Shown here one piece after another: positions 45,678-56,858 of a DNA stretch of 64,000 nucleotides. The position numbers were made by a program, and so were the translations under genes. The stretch is from Megalobrama amblycephala (lineage: Eukaryota > Chordata > Actinopteri > Cypriniformes > Xenocyprididae), in assembly GCF_018812025.1 (NCBI RefSeq), contig NC_063050.1, positions 5,464,547 to 5,528,546 of the forward strand, in the 5' to 3' direction. The first letter of the stretch is position 1, and each line of letters begins with the position of its first letter. The notes below the pieces were generated by a model. That model worked only from the letters and a program-made list of their open reading frames with translations, had not been told where the DNA came from and searched no databases.

Positions 45678-46379
45678 GACTGCGGTCAAGTGGGCCGCGC
45701 GTCGAAAATACACGGTCAAGCCAGCCGCACTTTTTTTTAGTTTGCGCGTCTATTCCTGCACTTACGGTATGGGTGCTGGAAACGGTCTAAATGCATTTAA
45801 AGACGGCAGTTTCCTTTATACTCTTGCAGTTAACCGTAAAAAGGGCAAGAACATAAAGAGACATCAGATAAGTTATGTATTGCTTTTTCCCCATCTTATT
45901 ATGACTCAAATAATTTTTTATATAAAAAAAGTCTTTTATTTTCGAATATGTTCTTTGTATATTTGCTATACATCATATGTTAATGTTAATATTAATGGTA
46001 ATTATTATGAATCATTTATTAATTTGATTTTTTAAATTATTTTTTATTATTTTAATGTTTTATATATATTATACATTAATTATTATACATTATGAATATT
46101 AATTAATGTTAATGAGTTTTATGCATAATTTGTTAATTTTATTACATTTTTGTTGGATTGTAATGTTTAATATTCGTTTATTGTTCTACATTATTAATGT
46201 AATCATTAATCTTAATAGTAATGGTAATTAATATTGATCATTAATTTTACTATTAAATTACAATTTTTGATTTTAATGTTTTATATATACAATAATTATT
46301 AAACATTATTTATGAATTTTAATGTTAATTATGATACAGGGTTAATGTAAATTGTTTTATTTTTATATATAAAACATAC

Positions 46380-47640
46380 ATACATACATCAAAAATAAAA
46401 ATTGTAAAAAGTACCTTTATAGGTTTGCTCATTCTGTCAACTGATATTTTTTCAGGGTCACCCTAGATATTACTGTACTCATTGTCAAATCATTTTACTG
46501 TACAGTTTGGGAGAAAATTAGTCAAACTAACCCACAATATCCATATAAAAAACACACTCATAAAAATATTTTCTTTACAGGTTTGCTCATTCTGTCAACT
46601 GATATTTATTCAGGGTTAACCTGGCTATTACTGTACTCATTTTCATATCATTTTACTGTACAGTTTGGGAGAAAATTAAAGTCAAACTCACTCATAATAT
46701 CAAAGTGCATTCAAGCACTTGCACTGTGGCCCATATTCAAACACTCATAAAAATATTTTCTTTATAGGTTAGCTAACTCCTTCAACTGGTTTTTATTCAG
46801 GGTTAACCTGACTGTTACTGTATTAATTTTCAAGTCATTTTACTGTACAGTTTGGGAGAAATTTAAAGTTAAACTCACATACAATATCAAAGTGCATTCA
46901 AGCACTTGCACTGTGGCTCATTTTCAAACACTCATAAAAATCTTTCCTTTATAGGTTTGCTCATTCTGTCAACTGATATTTATTAAGGGGCACCCTGGAT
47001 ATTACTGTACTCATTGTTGTATCATTTTACTGTACAGTTTGGGAGAAAATTAAAGTCAAACTCACCCATAATATCAAAGTGTATTCAAGCACTTGCACTG
47101 TGGCTCATTTTCAAACACTCATAAAAATCTTTTCTTTATAGGTTTGCTCATTCTGTCAACTGATATTTATTAAGGGGCACCCTGGATATTACTGTACTCA
47201 TTGTCATATCATTTTACTGTACAGTTTGGGAGAAAATTGAAGTCAAACTCACCCACAATATCAAAGTGCATTCAAGCACTTGCACTGTGGCTCATTTTCA
47301 AACACTCATAAAAATCTTTCCTTTATAGGTTTGCTCATTCTGTCAACAGATATTTGTTCAGATTTACCCTGACTATTACTGTACTCATTGTCATATCATT
47401 TTACTGTACAGTTTGGGAGAAAATTAAAGGCAAACTCACCTTCAAACATCAAAGGTCATTCTAGCACTTACATCATGTCTTATTTTCAAACACTCATAAA
47501 AATCTTTTCTTTATAGGTTTGCTCATTCTGTCAACTGATATTTCTTCAGGGTCAACCTGACTATTACTGTACTTATTGTCATATATTTTTACTGTACAGT
47601 ATGGGAGAAAACTAAAGGCAAATTCACCCTAAATATCAAA
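46380..47640 (+). repeat. 187-bp tandem repeats, left array
   Basis: Seven occurrences of 'actgtacagtttgggagaaa' or a close variant. Successive 'cagtttggg' starts at 46,661, 46,848, 47,035, 47,222, 47,409 and 47,597 ('cagtatggg') give a spacing of 187-188 bases. Each unit also has 'gtttgctcattctgtcaact' and 'aaacactcataaaaatc'. Outermost units are shorter and diverged. Confidence 0.93.
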
Positions 47641-48570
47641 GTGCCATCTAGTACATCTAGTGCCAACGTATCCCATCAGATGGTTGATGTGCCAATTCAT
47701 CAAGGGAGTCGCCCATGAGCTGAAGGCTATTCTGCAGTCACACAGGGCCCCAAACCCATCTTGGAGATGTCTGTCATGACCACTTTCCTTCTGGAAACAG
47801 AGCCCAGCATTATCCTGTTCTAATAAAAATGGGACGATTTCAAGGGGACCAAGAACACAGTGGTGGCGAACTCTAAGAAGGTGCAGGCCTGTGTGCCACT
47901 CACGAGGTGGAACATGTCTTTCAACCAATGCTGTAGTGGTTGCAAATGGCCTAGCAGCTTCTGAAATCTATTGAGGGGAAGAATAGACCCCAACTTGAAG
48001 GAGGCTGCCATGCTCCCGATTTTCTGTTCTGTTGCAGAAAAGAGAGGGCCGCATCTACACACTTCATAAAGTTATGCAGAGCTAGAGAGAGTCTGAATGG
48101 AAGGAATTTATATTCGTATATCACTCCCTCAAAGGCAAATCTCAAGAATGGCCTTTTGTGGGGGACTTTCTAGATATGAAAGTCACAGTCTTTCAGATAG
48201 ACCAATATAAATTAATCTCATGAGGATCCGGTTCAGACGTCACAGATCAAGAATGGGCCTGAGACCGCCATCATTCTTGGGAACGAGGAAGTAGCAGCTG
48301 TAAAAGCCTGACTCTCTGGATTCTGAGGGAACTACCTCCGCATCGCCTTTTTCTAGCAGATACTGCACTTTGGATTGGAGTACATGAGACCTGTTGCCTG
48401 AGACTGAGGAGTAAATCATGCCCAAGAGGTGTGGTGGTCTGTGAGCGAAATGGAGCTAGTAGACTCGTTCTATTATTTCCAATATCCAGCTCGACAGCAT
48501 GGGGATGGCCTGCCATGCCTGGAGTCGAGTGGTGAATTATTGAAGTGCTACTGGCTGTGTTTTGCACTGA
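47641..48570 (-). pseudogene. DIRS1-like reverse transcriptase fragment
   Basis: Read on the minus strand from 48,425: 'LLEKGDAEVVPSESRESGFY' then 'SCYFLVPKNDGGLRPILDL', the start of a DIRS-type RT domain. From 48,145: 'RFAFEGVIYEYKFLPFRLSL' with 'FMKCVDAAL', the middle of the domain; from about 48,010 'ASFKLGSILPLNRFQKLLGH' with 'LQHWLK', the connection region. Stops and frameshifts separate the parts and the YLDD-type catalytic segment is missing. DIRS elements are tyrosine-recombinase retrotransposons; no recombinase is seen here. The fragment sits alone in the centre of the foldback element. Confidence 0.75.
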
Positions 48571-49040
48571 AGAAAGTAAGAGGCACCTGTCACAGCATTG
48601 AGAGGAGGGGAATGCTATTTTCGTGAGAATGCAAAAATTTTGCTTGATGTGTTACAGGCTGCATCTCACGCTGGAGTGGGAGAGCGGCATCTGTTATAGC
48701 ATTGAGAGAAGGAGGAATGTTCTTTTCAATGACATTTGTCTTTTTTGATGAACACAATCAGAGTTATATTAAAGGGTTAGTTCACCCAAAAATCACATTT
48801 GTTTCATGTCAAATTATGATATTTATGCAAAATCCAAGATGTTTTTTCATCCTCCATTGAAAGCAACAAAGTTGCAACATTCAAGGTCCAGAGAAGTAGT
48901 AATAGCATCAATTAAACTGTCAACATGACTACAGTGTTACATATCTGCTGTGTTGTGTTTCTTAGTTTGACTTAGTTTCTGTCAGTCTGTTAATTATGTA
49001 ATTAGTTTCCTCCTGTGTTCATTTACTCCCTTATTAGTTC
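48571..49040. other. Interior of the foldback element, with an Angel-like MITE end
   Basis: 48,771-48,800 'aaagggttagttcacccaaa' is the terminus of short inverted-repeat elements abundant in teleosts. No gene seen. Confidence 0.4.
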
Positions 49041-50065
49041 CTTTGTTTGACTTCACCACCAGTCCCACTCCAGTGCCAGAGGCCAGCCAACCACCACCAA
49101 CGATGAACGATGTGACGGAGATGCTGTTTGAGCCCACCGCAGACAGTGGAGACCGGGCCCATACCAATGATAAGGACAGAGTGTTTTGTAGCCCAGACCA
49201 CCTACAGAGTCTGACCAGGTGCGCAAGCTGGCAACACCATTCATCACTAAGTTAGTGATTGTGGAGTTTGAGGGCTGGGAAAAAAACCCCACTGCTGTGG
49301 AAATGTGTATGTCAAACTCTGGCAAATATTTTGATGAACTGAAGGATTTGTTGAAGTGATCTTGATAGACTTTTTCGGAGAGGTGATTCTACCCTGTATT
49401 TCCAGCGGGGCGCTATTCTGCCTCCCACCTGCAACTCCACCCTGGGGTCTCTTCCTCTCTGGTCTCTGGTGTACCATCTGGCTATATCTCCAGAGTCTCC
49501 TGTATCTCCAGCACCTGTATCTCCAGTGTCCCTTGTATTTCCTGAATTCCCGCCCAGCCTCCCTCTCACACCTCTTCATTCAGCCAGTTCCTCAGCCCCA
49601 CCATCGTTGCTGTCCTGCAGCCTTCCACATCCTCCACGTGCCAGCAAGAGATGCCAAGTGTCTTCAGGCCACCAGCTCCTTCTTGCACAGAGGATCCCGT
49701 TTCCACCTCCAGCCTCTGTGCCCCATGCTCCACCTCGGTCCTTCGACACTTCAGATCCACCATCGGCCATACAGCTTCTCTGGGTTCCCTCATCCCTCAG
49801 GCTCCCCCTTGGTCAAGCATTGGTTCTACCTTCCCCCCAGCTCTGCCTCCATCCTCAGTCCCACCAGCTCAGACTCTGTCCTCAGGATTCCCGGCCACCT
49901 CGGTCACCAGGACAATCGGCTGCACGTGAGCTCATCAGCTCCATCTGGGTCTCCATCTTCGGTTGCATCTCTGTTGGTTGTCCTCAGGGTGTTGTCTGCC
50001 ACCAAGTCGACTCCAACATGACTTTTCCAACTTGCGACTCCTGCAGGGGCTGCAAGAGTTAGAAT
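49041..50065 (+). pseudogene. Pro/Ser-rich broken ORF of transposon type
   Basis: A frame around 49,100-49,360 includes 'VIVEFEGWEKNPTAVEM' and is followed, after stops, by about 600 bases of Pro/Ser-rich coding-like sequence in several frames (49,356-50,062). Its GC content is well above the surroundings. The layout (short N-terminal module, then a long Pro/Ser-rich region) recalls repetitive ORFs of cyprinid mobile elements that I know only from memory; function unknown. It abuts the right 187-bp array. Confidence 0.4.
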
Positions 50066-51850
50066 GCACTTTGATATTGGAGTTTTGCCTTTAATTTGAT
50101 CCAAAAATGTACAGTAAAATGACATGAAAATAATTACAGTAATAGCCATTGCTATTTTGAGCAAATATCTATTGACAGAATGAGAAAACCTCTAAAGAAA
50201 AGATTTTTATGAGTGTTTGAAATCAGGACATGATATGTGCTAGAATGAACTTTGATGTTTGGGGGTGAATTTAACTTTAATTTTCTCCCAAACTGTACAG
50301 TAAATTGATAAGACAATGAGTACAGTAATAGTCAGGTTAACCCTGAATAAAAATCAATTGAAGGAATTAGCTAACCTATAAAGAAAAGATTTTTATGAGT
50401 GTTTGAAAATGGGCCACAATGCAAGGGCTTGAATGCACTTTAATAGTGGAGGTGAGTTTGACTTTAATTTTCTCCCAAACTGTACAGTAAATTGATACAA
50501 TAATGAGTACAGTAATAGCCAGTGTGACCCTGAATGAATATCAGTTGGCAGAATGAGCAAACCTATAAAGAAAAGATTTTCATGAGTGATGGAAAATGGG
50601 ACATGGTGCAAGTAATAAAATGTACTTTGATATTGTGGGTGAGTTTGACTTTAATTTTTTCCCAAACTGTACAGTAAATTGATAAGACAATGAGTACAGT
50701 AATAGTCAGGTTCACCCTGAATAAAAATCAATTGAAGGAATTAGCAAACCTATAAAGGAAAGATTTTTATGAGTGTTTAAAAATGAGCCACAGTGCAAGT
50801 GCTTGAATGCACTTTGATATTGTGGGTGAGTTTGACTTTAATTTTCTCACAAACTGTACAGTAAAATGATATGAAAATGAGTACAGTAATATCCAGGGTG
50901 CCCCTTAATAAATATCAGTTGACAGAATGAGCTAACCTATAAAGAAAATATCTTTATGAGTGTTTGAATATGGGCCACAGTGCAAGTGCTTGAATGCACT
51001 TTGATATTATGAGTGAGTTTGACTTTAATTTTCTCCCAAACTGTACAGTAAAATGATATGAAAATGAGTACAGTAATATCCAGGGTGCCCCTTAATAAAT
51101 ATCAGTTGACAGAATGAGCAAACCTATAAAGGAAAGATTTTTATGAGTGTTTGAAAATGAGCCACAGTGCAAGTGCTTGAATGCACTTTGATATTATGAG
51201 TGAGTTTGACTTTAATTTTCTCCCAAACTGTACAGTAAAATGATACAACAATGAGTACAGTAATATCCAGGGTGCCCCTTAATAAATATCAGTTGACAGA
51301 ATGAGCTAACCTATAAATAAAATATTTTTATGAGTGTTTGAATATGGGCCACAGTGCAAGTGCTTGAATGCACTTTGATATTATGAGTGAGTTTGACTTT
51401 AATTTTCTCCCAAACTGTACAGTAAAATGATATGAAAATGAGTACAGTAATATCCAGGGTGACCCTGAGTAAATATCAGTTGACAGAATAAGATAACCTA
51501 TAAAGAAAAGATTTTTATGAGTGTTTGAAAATGAGCCACAGTGCAAGTGCTTGAATGGACTTTGATATTGTATGTGAGTTTAACTTTAAATTTCTCCCAA
51601 ACTGTACAGTAAAATGACTTGAAAATGAGTACAGTAATAGCCAGGTTAACCCTGAATAAATATCAGTTGACAGAATGAGGAAACCTGTAAAGAAAATATT
51701 TTTATGAGTGTTTTTTTATATGGATATTGTGGGTTAGTTTGACTAATTTTCTCCCAAACTGTACAGTAAAATGATTTGATATCTAGGGTGACCCTGAAAA
51801 AAATATCAGTTGACAGAATGAGCAAACCTATAAAGGTACTTTTTACAATT
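50066..51850 (-). repeat. 187-bp tandem repeats, right array (inverted)
   Basis: Ten units of the same repeat as 46,380-47,640 in the opposite orientation, for example 'ttttctcccaaactgtacag' near 50,284, 50,470, 50,844, 51,030 and onward. Unit count differs between the arms (about seven against ten), so the arrays have changed length independently. Confidence 0.93.
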
Positions 51851-52572
51851 TTTATTTTTGATGTATGTATGTATGTTTTATATATAAAAATAAAACAATT
51901 TACATTAACCCTGTATCATAATTAACATTAAAACTAATAAATAATGTTTAATAATTATTGTATATATAAAAACATTAAAATCAAAAATTTTTATTTAATA
52001 GTAAAATTAATGATCAATATTAATTACCATTACTATTAAGATTAATGATTACATTAATAATGTAGAACAATAAACGAATATTAAACATTACAATCCAACA
52101 AAAATGTAATAAAATTAACAAATTATGCATAAAACTCATTAACATTAATTAATATTCATAATGTATAATAATTAATGTATAATATATATAAAACATTAAA
52201 ATAATAAAAAATAATTTAAAAAATCAAATTAATAAATGATTCATAATAATTACCATTAATATTAACATTAACATATGATGTATAGCAAATATACAAAGAA
52301 CATATTCGAAAATAAAATACTTTTTTTATATAAAAAATTATTTGAGTCATAATAAGATGGGGAAAAAGCAATACATAACTTATCTGATGTCTCTTTATGT
52401 TCTTGCCCTTTTTACGGTTAACTGCAAGAGTATAAAGGAAACTGCCGTCTTTAAATGCATTTAGACCGTTTCCAGCACCCATACCGTAAGTGCAGGAATA
52501 GACGCGCAAACTAAAAAAAAGTGCGGCTGGCTTGACCGTGTATTTTCGACGCGCGGCCCACTTGACCGCAGT

Positions 52573-52896
52573 GAAAGACGACTCGATTCCGACGAGAAGA
52601 ACATTTATACATTTCGAATTAAAACTGTAATCTGTCTTAAAAACCGGTCACAACCTTCACATCACGGTAAGTGCATTAATGGGCTTCTGATGTCATATTA
52701 TTGTACAGTTTTCGTGTCGCTATCATGTTAAAACTCGATCTTTAAACTTCAGCGGACATTTTATGGAGTTGTGACACACTTAAAATTGAACAAAACAAAG
52801 TTCATCTTCAGGATTATAACAATATCGAGCTCCAAGGATTCTGCTTTTAGTTGAGATTAATGTAAGGATTCTTTACACTCTGAAGTTTACAGAGGT
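52573..52896. other. Short unique segment between two foldback elements
   Basis: Contains 'catcacggtaagtgc', a possible splice donor, and 'ccgacgagaagaac'. No homology to the expected continuation of FBA gene 1's promoter (26,256-26,356). Origin unknown. Confidence 0.35.
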
Positions 52897-53109
52897 CCCA
52901 GCGAACAGAATTTTGTTATAAGAACGTTCTCTAAATATTCAGTGTTGGTTCTGGGAACGTTAAAAACGTCCAGTTTTCTTGACGTTATAGGAATGTTTTT
53001 ATAAGGTATAACGTTCCTCAAACGTTCTTTCAACTTAATTTTGATCTAAAATTCAACATTGTAGGAATGTTGATTTGTAACATTCCAAGAACATGAAAAT
53101 GTCCAGTTT

Positions 53110-54768
53110 CCGAAACTATACAAAAAGATTTGACAAAATGGGCAACACTAGTCATGGATTTAAGCTCAAGGATAGAGGTGATAAAAATGAATGTGTTACC
53201 TATTGCTTTATTTATTCATTTCACTGCCAGTTTGTATACCAAATACTCAATTTGATAAATGGGATAAAGTGAGTAGATTTATTTGGAAGGGGGCAAGACC
53301 AAGGGTTAAGCTCAAAACTCTACAACTAGAAAAAAAAAAAAAAGAGGAGGACTTGCTCTTCCAAATTTTAAAGAATATTTCCTAGCTGCCCAGCTGAGAT
53401 ATATAATTTTCTGGTGCTCATCAGAATATTACTCCAAATGGAAACACATTGAGCTTAACTACGGATCATGTCAGCCACAAGCAAGGTTGGGTGAGAAAAC
53501 ATTTAACCAACTTATAGAACCAAATCCTATACAACAATTAAGATCTGGTGGGATGTAATGAATAAATACAAAATGGAGGAGGATTGTAAATTGTTGATCT
53601 GGCCATTGTACTCTCCAAAATTCAGATGTGGTCAGATGGATAGCACATATACAAGATGGATTGACAAGGGAATCACTGCAGTGTGTACATTAACGGATGG
53701 AAAAAAGTTTAAATCTTTTGAAAACTTGAAAAGGGAATTTGACTTGGAAAACTCTGATTTATTTAGGTATTTCCAACTAAGACATGTTTACAAAATTGCA
53801 ATAGGTTTGACTCACTATACATAAAACAGAAATGGGAAGCAGAACTGCAGCTTAAACTGTCAGAGAATGATTGCCATTCAATCTGTCTTTTACAACAAAC
53901 TTCTACTAGCTCCAGACAATGGAGAGAATTTGGCTGGAAGAACTTGATGAGATACTTTATTACACCCCTCATTAAAAGCAAACAGTTAAAAAACCCCAAC
54001 AGTGTTGGAGACTCTGCAGGGATGTCAATGTCAATCATTCTCATATATTTTGGTCATGTATAAAAATTCGCCCCTACTGGGAATCTGTATTTTATTAAAA
54101 ACTTAAAAAAACAAAATCCCTCATAAAAAAATGGTAATTTTCTGGCAGCAGGGGCGCCAGAAAAATACCTTAAATTAACGGAAAATAAATGTCTTATTAA
54201 ATGTCTTAAAATAACAGTTATTTTCCATTATTTTATGGTATTTTTCTGGCGCCCCTGCTGCCAGAAAATAATCTTTTTTTAACAGGATTTTCTTACTTAA
54301 TTTTTAATAAAATACAGTTTATAACCATAATTTTACATTAAAAAGCTAAAGAAAATACAGAAGATTTTATGTAACAGTGTACAAAATATCGAATGACCCA
54401 CAGACTCTGTATTTAGGCCTGTTAACTAAAGATGTTGTTAGAGGGGAAGACATTTATCTATTCAAAGTGATGCTGAAATCAAGTAAGAAAGTTATAATGA
54501 GGAATTGGTTGAAAAGTGAGCCTTTGAGTCTGGACCAATGGAAGAATATCATGGCGGAAATATTTGCAATGGAAAAAATGACCCACGACCTGAGATTGGA
54601 AGCACATAAATGTAAATAACGATGGTGGAAATGGACCAGCTATGTAACCCACTCAAATATATGAAACAAATGGAAGATCTGTATTTGTAGCACCCTACCA
54701 GTTGTTATCTTGTTCATTGTGAAAATTAAAAAATGCAAAAAAAAAAAAGTAAAAAAAAAAAGAAAAAA
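53110..54768 (+). mobile_element. 5'-truncated L1-clade LINE with target duplication
   Basis: An 11-bp direct repeat 'gtccagtttcc' lies at 53,099-53,109 and 54,769-54,779, and an A-rich tail (about 54,728-54,768) precedes the second copy: hallmarks of target-primed reverse transcription. The sequence covers the ORF2 end: 'SRIEVIKMNVLP', 'FIWKGARPRVKLKTLQL', 'LALPNFKEYFLAAQLRYIIF', then 'KFKSFENLKREFDL', a remnant of 'HIFWSCIKIRPYW', and '[18 protein letters not shown]'. These are the thumb and C-terminal Cys/His-region motifs of fish L1 ORF2. Frameshifts near 53,270 and 53,330 break the frame, so it is dead. Confidence 0.85.
54088..54316. mobile_element. Palindromic MITE inside the L1
   Basis: Inverted halves around 54,200: 'tctggcagcaggggcgccag' at 54,141 and its complement ending near 54,264, with outer arms 'tattttattaaaaactt' and 'aatttttaataaaata'. 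It separates L1 coding segments that are continuous in the family, so it inserted later. Confidence 0.7.
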
Positions 54769-55494
54769 AGTCCAGTTTCCTTAATGTTAGTAGAATGTTA
54801 TTTAAAGGTTAGTATGATGTTCCAGAAGCATTCTTTCAATCATTCAAACACCTGCTGTGAACAAACACTGAAAGAAAGAGAAATAAGAACACAAACTGCG
54901 TCTTTCTTCAGCCACAGCCTTAGAGCTCAAGAGCTCAACTAAAGCAAACACTGATCTCCATGATGGTGACCTCAAACTAAACATCTAAACCTCTGTTAAT
55001 TCTCAATAAGAGCTTCTGTAGACGTATGACAGAAATAAAGTCAGTCTGGTTAGTAATAAGTGAAGCAGGTAATGCTGTTTGTGGAGTTGTTTAATCAGAT
55101 CTTCAGAGATTTAATGTCTTTTATCTTCAGTTCATCTAAGGCTGTGGCTGAAGAAAGTTGTAGTTTGTGTTCTTATTTCTCTTTCTTTCAGTGTTTGTTC
55201 ACAGCAGGTGTTTAAATGATTGAAAGAATGTTTCAGGAACATCATACTAACCTTTAAATAACATTCTACTAACATTAAGGAAACTGAACATTTTTATGTT
55301 CTTTGAATGTTACAAATCAACGTTCCTACGATGTTGAATTTTAGATCAAAATTAAGTTGAAAGAACGTTTGAGGAACATTATACCTTATAAAAACATTCC
55401 TGTAACGTCAAGAAAACTGGATGATTTTAATGTTCCCAGAACCAACACTGAATATTTAGAGAACGTTCTTATAACAAAATTCTGTTAGCTGGGG

Positions 55495-56590
55495 TGAAAT
55501 GTAAACATTTAAAGTAGATACTTTAGATACTTCCGCGGTTCTGTAGGCGTCGATTCACAGACGATCAGCTTCAATGAGAAGATCGATTATGACACAGAGA
55601 TGTATTTTTGATGGCTACAAAAACTCTATACACTCCTGTCAAAGTTTGTGATATTTAAAGGATGAAGCCTTTAATAATACCTCATGTGAAAAAATACTAA
55701 TGTTTTTGACCCATAGTAAAGTATTTGAACTAATTTGTTGTGGTAATTGTATAGTTGCTGTAATACACTGTTAAACCTTGCTGTAAAAAAAGACCAAATT
55801 CTGACAGTAAACAATTTTCCATTAAAACACTAATGTAGAAAACAATGTATTCTTGGGAATATTTGACGTTTTCGAGAAAATAGCCTACAGGAATATACTG
55901 TGAGTTAACATCGCTCAAAGTCGACACTCAGAGGCTGTGTTCTAAATCACACCCTATACCCTCATTCACTATTCCCTACATTAGTTCACTAATAGAGTGA
56001 ATGAAAACACGTGTGAATTCAGACACTGATGAACATCCCATAGAATATTGAATATATTATAGACTGATTAATAAAATAATTAGTCTATAATATTATTACA
56101 ATAATCAGAGGAGCACCTGCACCTTTTTCACTTAAAAAAAAAAAGAAGAAAGAATGAATGTGTTTGAATAATATGATTAGGGGACTTTCTGTTTGTGTAA
56201 ATCTAATTAGGGTTCAGAGAATTTATTTTGTTCCACATTAATTTCACACAAATATGTGGCTTTGTTTTATTAATATAGTGTATACTTTTTTCTTTATTTA
56301 CCCTGAAAGAAGGGAAGTGAAATGTGACAACATGCCCCATAGGTAATAAAATATTTTGTCAATAAAAGACAATTATTATTTTTTTATTAAAATATTAGCA
56401 TTTTTTAGAAATTCAAATTTAAATAACTTTGTAGTTTGACAATCACACAGCCTAGGTCAAAACAAACAGATGAAGAAACACATTCAGACATTTAGAAAAA
56501 TACAGAGCTGAAGAAAACACTCCCACACATTTCTTGAAATATTTTGTAAATGTTCAGTCTTTATTGCCCTATTTTTCCTCCACATTTGTG
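55495..56590. other. AT-rich spacer before FBA gene 2; no gene seen
   Basis: Between the foldback end and the point where homology to FBA gene 1 resumes ('ctgttaattttgtgg' at about 56,591). No repeats or ORFs of note. No ISRE-like motif seen here. Confidence 0.4.
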
Positions 56591-56858
56591 GCTGTTAATT
56601 TTGTGGGGGTTATAACAGGTGCTTGCTATAGACCTTTGTCAGGATAGACACTATATTGTACTGTATGTGGATGAAAACAAAGCTGTGAGGGACAGACCGA
56701 CAGTCTTTACAATGACGTGTGTGTATAATGGTCATAGATCGCATGTAAGTTTCAAAACTGTTTTATGGAGTTTTTGTCTACTGAAAGTTTTTTGGTTTTA
56801 TGTATGATTTGTTTTGTTTGTCTGTTTCCATATGCAGGTTTAAAGTGATTTTCTCATT

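Larger units (their letters stand above)
45679..52572. mobile_element. 6.9-kb foldback transposon with inverted 187-bp repeat arrays
   Basis: The left end 'actgcggtcaagtgggccgc' is matched by its exact complement at 52,553-52,572. About 700 bases of near-identical terminal inverted repeat (45,679-46,390 and 51,860-52,572) continue inwards into arrays of 187-bp tandem repeats, also in inverted orientation. The flanking 8-mers 'gaaagtag' (45,671-45,678) and 'gaaagacg' (52,573-52,580) agree at six of eight positions, possibly an aged 8-bp target duplication. The middle (about 47,640-50,060) carries a DIRS1-like reverse transcriptase fragment on the minus strand, an Angel-like MITE end at 48,771 and a Pro/Ser-rich stretch. 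No transposase is visible. Paired frames at 45,742-46,035 and 52,216-52,509 are mirror images of the AT-rich repeat, not genes. Confidence 0.85.
52897..55494. repeat. Foldback element interrupted by an L1 insertion
   Basis: Left end 'cagcgaacagaattttgtta', right end 'taacaaaattctgttagctg'; the same family as 8,395-10,078. The left arm is cut at 'gtccagtttcc' (53,099-53,109) by the L1 and resumes after the repeated 'gtccagtttcc' at 54,769. Confidence 0.75.

Noticed and set aside
45742..46035. 97-codon frame with an identical twin at 52,216-52,509
   Set aside because: The twin exists because the DNA is an inverted repeat. The sequence is Ile/Asn/Tyr-rich from AT-rich DNA and has no domain.
49469..50062. 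197- and 221-codon Pro/Ser-rich frames as host genes
   Set aside because: Overlapping long frames in several registers reflect the Pro/Ser-rich composition; no introns or domain are seen, and the location inside a foldback element points to repeat-derived sequence.
46380..51850. Regular repeats that could suggest a CRISPR-like array
   Set aside because: Units are 187 bases, contiguous and without unique spacers, in a eukaryotic genome with spliced genes; they are tandem satellite repeats.
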